Shown one piece after another: positions 56,101 to 60,000 of a stretch of DNA of 60,000 nucleotides. Numbering within the stretch: the first letter of the stretch is position 1; each line of letters starts with the position of its first letter. This stretch comes from Apostichopus japonicus (Eukaryota; Echinodermata; Holothuroidea; Aspidochirotida; Stichopodidae), in assembly GCF_037975245.1 (NCBI RefSeq), contig NC_092575.1:25448841-25508840 (forward strand), read 5' to 3'. A model generated the notes under the pieces. The model was not told the origin of the DNA and searched no databases. It worked only from the letters and a program-made list of their open reading frames with translations. A program made the position numbers and the translations under genes.

Positions 56101-57751
56101 GTAAATTGATTTGTAAAGGTTGAGCTCAGTCGCAACATACTGTAGAATATATAAGTTAGTTATAGGCACAATTTTGCCAATATTTTGTGTTTACCTAATG
56201 TCTTGTGTGAAATTTGTTTGGCCACATCTTAGATCCATCATGCCACTGGAGTGTCCATCATGTTCCATTTGTAAGGTTGCTAGTAACAAAAATAACAAGC
56301 AACAATTGGGGAAAGTGTCTGCCTTGCCAGGTTTGATTTGAGGATGTCTAATTGATAAGCAATAGACAAGATAATGCACAGCTCCCCTCCAACAGTTTTT
56401 GGTATTTATAAAATTGTGACTTTTATGTTCCCTCCCATTCAGAAGACACATTGTTATTGTTACTTTCAAGTTACTCTAATATATATTTATTGTTAAAGGG
56501 AATGACGCACAGCTGCAAGAGTATGCACTGTACATGTACTAATTCCAATTAAGATCATTTTATCTGTTGTACTGTACTGCCAGTCTGTTCAGAACATTAA
56601 TGCTGAACATTTTAATGCTCTTTGCATTATATTGACCTGATTGAAGGAAGGCCAATTAATCTGATGTTTATTATTCAGGTAATATTATTCATTCACTGTT
56701 AAAATGAGTGGTCGCAGTGATCTGTTACTGTTGTGACAGTGAGCAGATGGTTGATTGGAAATGCTCTTCACTTACCTGTCCCTCACCACAATTACACTCT
56801 CATCAGCTGTGTGCTTTAATTGGCATATTGAAAATATCTTACACTTGTGACAGTGAGCAGATACTTGATTGGAAATGCCCTTCACTTACCTGTCCCTCAC
56901 CACAATTACACTCTCATCAGCTATGTGCTTTAATTGGCATATTGAAAATATCTTACACTTGTGTCATTGAGCAGACACTTGATTGGAAATGCTCTTCACT
57001 TCCCTATCCCTCACTATAATTATACTCTCATCTACTGTGTGCTTTAGTTGGTATATCTTACATATCTTACCCTTATGTCAATGAGCAGATACTTGATTGG
57101 AAATGCTCTTCACTTACCTGTTCCTCACTACAATTACACGCTCATCTGCTGTGTGCAACATATCTTACACGTGTCAGTGAGCAGATAGTTGAATGGAAAA
57201 TGCTCATTTACCTGTCCCTCACTACAAATTCACTCTCATACTGTTTGCTCTAGTTGTGGTATATCTAACATATCTTGTCCCTATGTCAGTGAGCAATTTA
57301 TTGAATGGAAAATGCTCATTTACCTGTACCTCACTACAATTACACTCTCATCTACGGTGTGCTTTAGTTGGTATATCTAACATATCTTACCCTTATTTCA
57401 GTGAGCAGATGGTTGGATGGAAAATGTTCACTTACCTGTCCCTCACTACAGTTACACTCTCATCTACTGTGTGCATTAGTTGGTATATCTAACATATCTT
57501 GTCCCTATGTCAGTGAGCAATTTATTGAATGGACAGTGCTTCTGTTCATCACAAGTACTCACTTCTCTCTACTGTGCAATGTACCCTAGCTGGTAAACCT
57601 AACATTTTCAATTTTATCCGTTACTAAAACACATTTCATTCTACCTGCAGTTTGCTTCAGCCCTATCGTGCGATTAATTTTTTATTCCAGTCCTTGTTGA
57701 ATATTCTAAATATTCTTCTTTCAGATCAGGGCACCCAATGACACCACATAG
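35173..57751 (+). CDS. INPP5K: INPP5K/SKIP-like inositol polyphosphate 5-phosphatase with SKICH domain (complete, 9 exons)
   Basis: Spliced CDS: 35173-35192, 38224-38443, 39949-40065, 41615-41790, 43888-44109, 48472-48640, 52036-52173, 54277-54477, 57725-57751; 1,287 coding bases plus stop, 429 residues (human INPP5K is about 448). The enzyme class removes the 5-phosphate from PI(4,5)P2 and PI(3,4,5)P3. Catalytic-domain hallmarks: TWNV with N14, LQE with E47, GNKGA at 120-124, H142, motif FWLGDLNYR at 181-189 (D185, N187), motif PAWTDRIL at 258-265, and SDHKPV at 296-301 (D297, H298). The SKICH domain covers about 309-425 and contains WDWIGLYK and a LCYYS-type strand; in this family it directs membrane and ER localisation. 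The short N-terminus favours INPP5K over the longer, proline-rich INPP5J, though invertebrates may have one gene for both. No key residue is missing. Confidence 0.93.
35462..36158. mobile_element. hAT-like palindromic MITE in INPP5K intron 1
   Basis: Long imperfect terminal inverted repeats: the left arm (from 35462, GGTCACACTAATTAGCGTCA) matches the reverse complement of the right arm ending at 36158. Similarity extends inward to the CCATTGGACCGAACCATTA phrase in both arms, with a left-arm insert of about 120 bp. Flanking 8-mers TAATACAG (35454-35461) and TAACACAG (36159-36166) match 7 of 8, as expected for an aged hAT-type target duplication. A 149-codon open frame inside is not recognisable as a protein and overlaps the repeat arm. 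Confidence 0.75.
36167..38223. other. Rest of INPP5K intron 1
   Basis: No confirmed exon. It contains a 51-codon open frame starting at 36403 with a signal-peptide-like start and a GTAAGT donor at 36556, discussed and rejected below. Several CCTAGGC-like palindromic phrases occur around 36210-36255. Confidence 0.5.
38224..38443 (+). CDS. INPP5K: INPP5K-like exon 2
   Basis: Encodes the end of Arg7 through Leu80. It carries TWNV (Asn14, which binds the metal or phosphate) and the LQEV motif with the metal-ligand Glu47. Acceptor TTGCAG, donor GTGAGT; the following junction is phase 0. Confidence 0.92.
38444..39284. other. INPP5K intron 2, first part
   Basis: Non-coding, with a C-rich stretch near 38580-38640. 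Nothing else recognised. Confidence 0.5.
39285..39480. repeat. Dispersed repeat with GGTCAAGGTCATTTGGGGTCA phrase
   Basis: Shares the GGTCA-AGGTCATTTGGGGTCA and CCTTGTAAACATGATATCTC phrases with the 33.4-34.0 kb repeat, and begins with a short TGTGTG run and CATGGCCTATCTCAAGATAG. It looks like a copy of a family I have seen in other marine invertebrates, though I cannot name it. Confidence 0.55.
39949..40065 (+). CDS. INPP5K: INPP5K-like exon 3
   Basis: Encodes residues 81-119, including the LVILCYAK strand and the T-G-L-G-G-I-W segment that leads directly into GNKG of the next exon. Acceptor TATTTCAG, donor GTAGGT, phase 0 at both ends. Confidence 0.9.
40066..41614. other. INPP5K intron 3
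   Basis: No exon. A G-rich stretch at 41140-41210 repeats GGGGTTGGGGGA-type units and could form G-quadruplexes on the plus strand. A small direct repeat (AAAGTCGG-x-AAT phrases) lies near 40650-40700. Confidence 0.55.
41615..41790 (+). CDS. INPP5K: INPP5K-like exon 4
   Basis: Encodes residues 120-177 plus two bases of Asp178. It contains the GNKGAVSVRL strand and FVAVHMA with the conserved His142. Acceptor TTTCCAG, donor GTAAGT. The split codon with exon 5 gives the H-D-Y-I-F-W sequence expected before motif I. Confidence 0.92.
41791..42263. other. INPP5K intron 4, start
   Basis: Non-coding, nothing recognised before the purine-rich minisatellite. Confidence 0.5.
42264..42440. repeat. G-rich minisatellite in INPP5K intron 4
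   Basis: About 175 bp made of interchangeable blocks such as GGGTAGAGGGGGAGG, CTAAAGGGG and AAGGGTTAGGG. The plus strand is nearly pure purine. It has the potential for G-quadruplex or triplex structure. The TTAGGG hexamers are part of the longer unit and do not make a telomeric array. Confidence 0.85.
43025..43404. mobile_element. hAT-like non-autonomous element (380 bp) with perfect 8-bp target duplication
   Basis: Terminal inverted repeats CAGGGTTGTCCAACC and GGTTGGACAACCCTG, flanked by the identical 8-mer GCTTAAAG at 43017-43024 and 43405-43412. The internal sequence has the GGCCCGCAGGCC / GCGGGCCGGAC phrases seen in a widespread hAT MITE type. No transposase coding. It lies in INPP5K intron 4. 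Confidence 0.93.
43413..43887. other. INPP5K intron 4, end
   Basis: Non-coding sequence between the hAT-like element and exon 5; nothing recognised. Confidence 0.5.
43888..44109 (+). CDS. INPP5K: INPP5K-like exon 5 (motif I)
   Basis: Encodes the end of Asp178 through residue 251 plus two bases of Ser252. It holds motif I of 5-phosphatases, FWLGDLNYR, followed by the EKDQL, FQEG and PTYKYD segments typical of the family. Acceptor CTTGCAG, donor GTAAGA. Confidence 0.95.
44110..45367. other. INPP5K intron 5, first part
   Basis: AT-rich, no exon or clear repeat seen. Confidence 0.5.
45374..45677. repeat. Dispersed element with a CAGTGGCG-type end
   Basis: The right end reads CCAACGCCACTG, which on the other strand is CAGTGGCGTTGG, a terminus seen on many animal DNA-transposon derivatives. 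Internally two copies of the CACCAAATTGCATCT phrase and C-rich runs occur. A GAATGG hexamer flanks both sides (45368-45373 and 45678-45683), but the left end is not a clear inverted repeat, so the left boundary is uncertain. Confidence 0.6.
45684..47466. other. INPP5K intron 5, middle part
   Basis: No supported exon. A G-rich tract at 47175-47220 repeats ATGGTGGGAGGGGG. A short open frame from 46678 with a possible GTAAGT donor at 46721 has no recognisable product. Confidence 0.5.
47475..47760. mobile_element. hAT-like non-autonomous element (286 bp) with perfect 8-bp target duplication
   Basis: Starts CAGGGTTTCCCTTACT and ends AGTTAGTGAACCCCTG, an imperfect inverted repeat, flanked by ATCTAAAG at 47467-47474 and 47761-47768. 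No coding capacity. It sits in INPP5K intron 5. Confidence 0.92.
48472..48640 (+). CDS. INPP5K: INPP5K-like exon 6 (motif II)
   Basis: Encodes the end of Ser252 through Lys308. It carries motif II PAWTDRILW and the terminal SDHKPVW motif with the catalytic Asp and His. The acceptor is CTAATATAG, a less common AG context; the donor is GTAAGA, phase 0. Confidence 0.95.
49430..49938 (-). pseudogene. LINE endonuclease remnant (EEP-fold)
   Basis: Two adjacent open frames encode parts of an apurinic-type endonuclease of a LINE, broken by a stop at 49618. Recognisable pieces are A-R-S-I-R-N-K near the start, T-E-T-W-L, G-G-I-A-V-I-V-R and I-I-A-G-D-F-Q, the last being the normally invariant GDFN with Asn changed to Gln. 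Endonuclease-like sequence continues below 49430 to about 49200. Confidence 0.82.
50201..50780. repeat. 50-bp tandem repeat array (about 11.6 copies) at the 5' side of the LINE
   Basis: Unit of 50 bp containing ACTGGCACCTGGCCATG and TTGTAATACAAATGGC, with central copies identical and edge copies slightly diverged. It directly adjoins the LINE N-terminal reading frame on the minus strand, so it is probably the element's 5' UTR repeat. On the minus strand each unit has an ATG in good context (AACATGGCC) followed soon by a stop. Confidence 0.95.
50791..52035. other. INPP5K intron 6, remainder after the LINE
   Basis: Non-coding. GGGACAACCAAAT near 51097 repeats a phrase at about 48728 on the other side of the LINE, suggesting related sequence flanks the insertion. 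A TCCC microsatellite lies near 51450-51470. Confidence 0.45.
52036..52173 (+). CDS. INPP5K: INPP5K-like exon 7 (SKICH, first part)
   Basis: Encodes residues 309-354. The WDWIGLYK ending is the most recognisable part of SKICH domains. Frame continuity from exon 6 requires the acceptor ATAAG at 52031-52035; a second possible AG (TTCAG, ten bases on) would shift the frame and is less likely. Confidence 0.88.
52174..53307. other. INPP5K intron 7, first part
   Basis: No recognised exon or repeat. Open frames of 60-70 codons occur here on the plus strand without recognisable features. Confidence 0.45.
53308..53571 (-). pseudogene. THAP zinc-finger-like domain fragment, antisense in INPP5K intron 7
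   Basis: An 87-codon frame that begins MLTNCVVGGC and fits the THAP pattern: C5-x4-C10 at the N-terminus, F-P at 24-25, W37, and I-C-S-A-T-F at 60-65, where THAP domains have C-S-x-H-F. The zinc-binding His is Thr here, so the C2CH site is incomplete. THAP domains bind DNA and occur in host genes and in P-element and Kolobok transposases. A usable donor, AAG|GTAAAG, follows residue K83, so it could be a first exon, but no further exon is found. Either a decayed transposon or host-gene piece, or a divergent exon. Confidence 0.62.
53572..54276. other. INPP5K intron 7, last part, upstream of the THAP fragment
   Basis: Slightly richer in CpG than the surroundings around 53630-53780; in the orientation of the THAP fragment this is its 5' flank. 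GCATTTTGATATTAAC occurs twice near 53575-53610. No exon other than INPP5K exon 8 downstream. Confidence 0.4.
54277..54477 (+). CDS. INPP5K: INPP5K-like exon 8 (SKICH, second part)
   Basis: Encodes residues 355-421 and completes the SKICH beta-sandwich: a Y-V-W-A-V strand, a central N-V-K-F strand, then V-L-C-Y-Y-S and G-V-S-N-V-F-R at the end. Acceptor GATGCAG, donor GTGAGT, phase 0. Confidence 0.9.
54478..56729. other. INPP5K intron 8, first part
   Basis: AT-rich, with a poly-C/poly-A tract at about 54538-54560. TTAAAG-starting phrases near 55004, 55344 and 55427 resemble TTAA-type MITE ends but no pairing end was found. No exon. Confidence 0.45.
56730..57560. repeat. Degenerate tandem repeat (about 95-117 bp units) in INPP5K intron 8
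   Basis: Seven to eight units each contain GTGAGCAGAT-like, TTGATTGGAAATGCTC-like, TTACCTGTCCCTCAC and ACACTCTCATC phrases. The first two to three units are 117 bp, an exact multiple of three, which keeps one frame open for about 100 codons; later units shrink and shift frame. It ends about 165 bp before the last INPP5K exon. Confidence 0.9.
57725..57751 (+). CDS. INPP5K: INPP5K-like exon 9 (last eight codons and stop)
   Basis: Acceptor CTTTCAG, then eight codons (IRAPNDTT) and TAG. This lines up with the short tail after the last SKICH strand in INPP5K. The exon continues as 3' UTR. Confidence 0.75.
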   Translation: MRAPNDTT

Positions 57752-58920
57752 CTGGCCTTAAAGATGACAAACGAGTTTGTGTTGTATCGTGCTCGTAATG
57801 GTTTCAGACGTCCGGTGCGATGTAAACATGCAGTGCTGCCCTCTTCCTCTACATGACGAACGTTCGTACCAGTTTTAATTTCTAATTAACTGACAATGTC
57901 ATCTGTGACCCAGTCTCTCCATATGTTTATTGCACAAGTCGTTACTTTCACCTTCTTTGCCTTATTTGTACATCTTTTCTGTCATCTCTGTTAAATTGTT
58001 AACAAACAAGATTTCATGACTTTTTATCTCAATGTTCAAAGGATAGAAACAATTTTTTAATAATGGTAAGCAAGAGATGAGGACTTATTATTAATATTGT
58101 TTGCTCTGGATTTGAGAGCTGCATCCTAATTTGTTATATATAGCTTTGTGGTGGTTGCTTGGTGGGTCCAGTTATTGCATGCTTTTATTTGCACATATTT
58201 ATGTTATCATTCATCTTCAGTCCAGCATACGCTACCAGTAAAGACATGTTGTCAAATTAAGTGCTCAGTCATTCCCAAGCATTTCATAATAAATTTAACA
58301 ATTTCTAAAATTTTCAGCTTTTGTAGGTTTTTTTTGTATATGTTTTTTGGTGCTATATTATAATTGAATACAATATTTTAGGCTGCAAAATAGTGTCTTG
58401 ATTTACCTTGATATTTGCAGGAATTTTTATCTGTCTTTATCTATTGCGGGTAAACTCAGTTGACCAAAAAGCAAACTTTGTGCCACTTAGAGAGATAGGG
58501 GATGGGTGTTGAAAGGGGTGTAATGTAGTGTGGTTACAGTGATGAGGACTTGTAATACCAAAGATAGCAGAACAGCAATCATATTCTGTCATTCCAGTAG
58601 GAGAACCCAGTGTAGTACAGAACCTATAATTTTCATTTGTAAGGAACTATTTTCTGTTGAGATCAGTTTTGTCTTTTTCACAAGATGTTTAATAAAACAA
58701 AACCTGTTTACTTTTTGATTTCTCGTTCTTGGTTTTCGTAAGGGACCAAGCTCTTATCTACTCAAGGAATAACCTACTTATCAGCATGAGATATGATGGT
58801 GCTCATCAACATGAGAAATGTTCCTGCAACATTTTTGTTAAGAACATAGAATGTTTTCCTTGAGCGAGAATCATTTCTCATCCGAATCAAAACTTTAAGA
58901 CTTTTAATAAATGTAGGATT
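57752..58920 (+). other. Probable 3' UTR of the INPP5K-like gene with candidate polyadenylation signals
   Basis: AT-rich non-coding sequence after the stop. AATAAA hexamers lie at 58691-58696 (followed by a T-rich stretch) and 58906-58911; an earlier, weaker candidate lies near 58288. Which one is used cannot be told from sequence. Confidence 0.45.
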
Positions 58921-60000
58921 TTAGATGCTGCCATGTAATTTAAAAGTGCTTTACTGCTTGGAATATTATAAATGTTAGATTTTAGATGCTTTCAACTGTT
59001 TTAATTATATATTTATATTTTTTTTTAAGATTTTACAATGGTTGTTGACCTTTATCAAAAATGTATGTTTAGTTCCTTTTCATAATAATATCAGTATATA
59101 TGGGAAGTATCTGTTAAGGGATTTTCGTACATTTTTGATATTTCAGAATTTTACCTGAATGTTAGAATCAGGCGATAGTTGTTATTCCCTATGAACTATT
59201 CATTCTACAAACCGATTTCACCGTTTTTTGGGGGGGGGAAACGGAAATCTTTTGTCCCATTTTGAATGCATCTATAATTGTTCCTTTTCCTGTTAAAAGC
59301 TGGTTTACGGAACCAGATTAATTGAAAAGGAACAGACTGCCTTACACAATATAGATCACAGTTTTATAGTCAGAATGGTGTCTTGTTTGCACGATGACAA
59401 GATATGCAACCCTTTGTTGCTTTAGTTTGAGCAAAACAGAGTTATTTATGAAAAAGTTGCCTTCAGCAAAACTCTCTTTCTCCATCAGTGTGCTGCATAT
59501 GCTGCATGGTCTCTATACATACACTGTGTTGTAGTATTTAATGGTTGCCTCCTAAATTGACCTTCATTATGATTAGATCTGTGTTTGCATCGATACAGTG
59601 CCACGTTTGACAACAAACTCACGCTAGTGTTTTTGCTGCACAAGGCAACTTATCTGTATTAACACCTCCATGGATAATACACCCTAAAATATTCACTTTG
59701 GTTGTCTGATTTGTGTAGGATTCAATAGCCTAGTCTGATGGTATAATGAGTAAAACAAATTTTCACAAATGGCAATTCTATCATTATTTGTGCTGTTTTG
59801 GTGAATTTAGTGACAAAAAAAGAAAAGAAATAACAGAGGGAAAATAATTCAATGGGCAAAGAGTTGAAAATTTTAATCCTGAACAAGTTGCAATACAAAA
59901 GTAGGTATTCAGTGGGTAAGAAAATTGTATTCAAGATACTTGAAATAGATACTGGATTTTAGGTATAAAGTTTTTCATTCCTTCATGAAAGCAACTATGT
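58921..60000. other. 3' flank, no gene seen
   Basis: AT-rich sequence with a poly-G tract near 59230. The phrase TTTTAGATGCT occurs twice, near 58920 and 58980. I see no exon or recognisable repeat. Confidence 0.5.

Noticed and set aside
56708-57019. 103-codon frame with 39-residue periods
   Set aside because: Explained by the 117-bp tandem repeat unit being divisible by three; neighbouring units shift frame.
1-60000. CRISPR array or bacterial defence system
   Set aside because: The tandem arrays have no unique spacers between conserved repeats, and the genes are intron-containing animal genes.

Overview
This is a window of AT-rich, intron-rich animal nuclear DNA. Protein similarities and repeat types fit a marine invertebrate deuterostome. 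An echinoderm is my best guess, but this rests on general impression and not on a diagnostic marker. The window holds two protein-coding genes arranged head to head, separated by about 3 kb, with small phase-compatible exons spread through long repeat-filled introns.

Minus strand (32,116 down to 11,685, continuing beyond the left edge): the 5' part of a protein kinase of the RSKR/SgK494 type (ribosomal protein S6 kinase-related). Four exons, all joined in phase 0, encode 137 residues: an N-terminal MG-x-x-x-S myristoylation-like signal, a WPTPQ / LFLPE-type pre-kinase segment, a glycine-rich loop, the FAMK lysine and the start of helix C with its Glu. I find no catalytic-loop, DFG or APE exon in the remaining 11.7 kb, so the rest of the gene should lie outside the window.

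Plus strand (35,173 to 57,751): a complete 9-exon, 429-residue inositol polyphosphate 5-phosphatase of the INPP5K/SKIP type, with the catalytic domain followed by a C-terminal SKICH domain. The first exon contributes only 20 coding bases. Every junction is GT-AG and keeps the frame.

Mobile elements fill much of the rest. Three non-autonomous hAT-like elements have perfect 8-bp target duplications and CAGGGTT termini (27.5, 43.0 and 47.5 kb). A fourth hAT-like palindromic element lies in INPP5K intron 1. A TTAA-type MITE lies at 2.8 kb and a 461-bp TIR element at 26.2 kb. A tRNA-derived SINE lies at 13.9 kb. LINE fragments lie at 9.9 kb (3' end of a reverse transcriptase) and 48.8-50.8 kb (endonuclease kept, reverse transcriptase deleted, and a 50-bp tandem array at its 5' side). 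A THAP zinc-finger fragment lies antisense in INPP5K intron 7. Tandem arrays with periods of 50, 89, about 117 and 145 bp and many poly-G tracts complete the layout.

I see no bacterial-type operon, CRISPR array, rRNA or functional tRNA gene. No clearly novel system is evident. The most interesting items are the LINE with 5' tandem monomers, the His-less THAP fragment, the precisely delimited hAT elements and the repeat-borne nuclear-receptor-type motifs.
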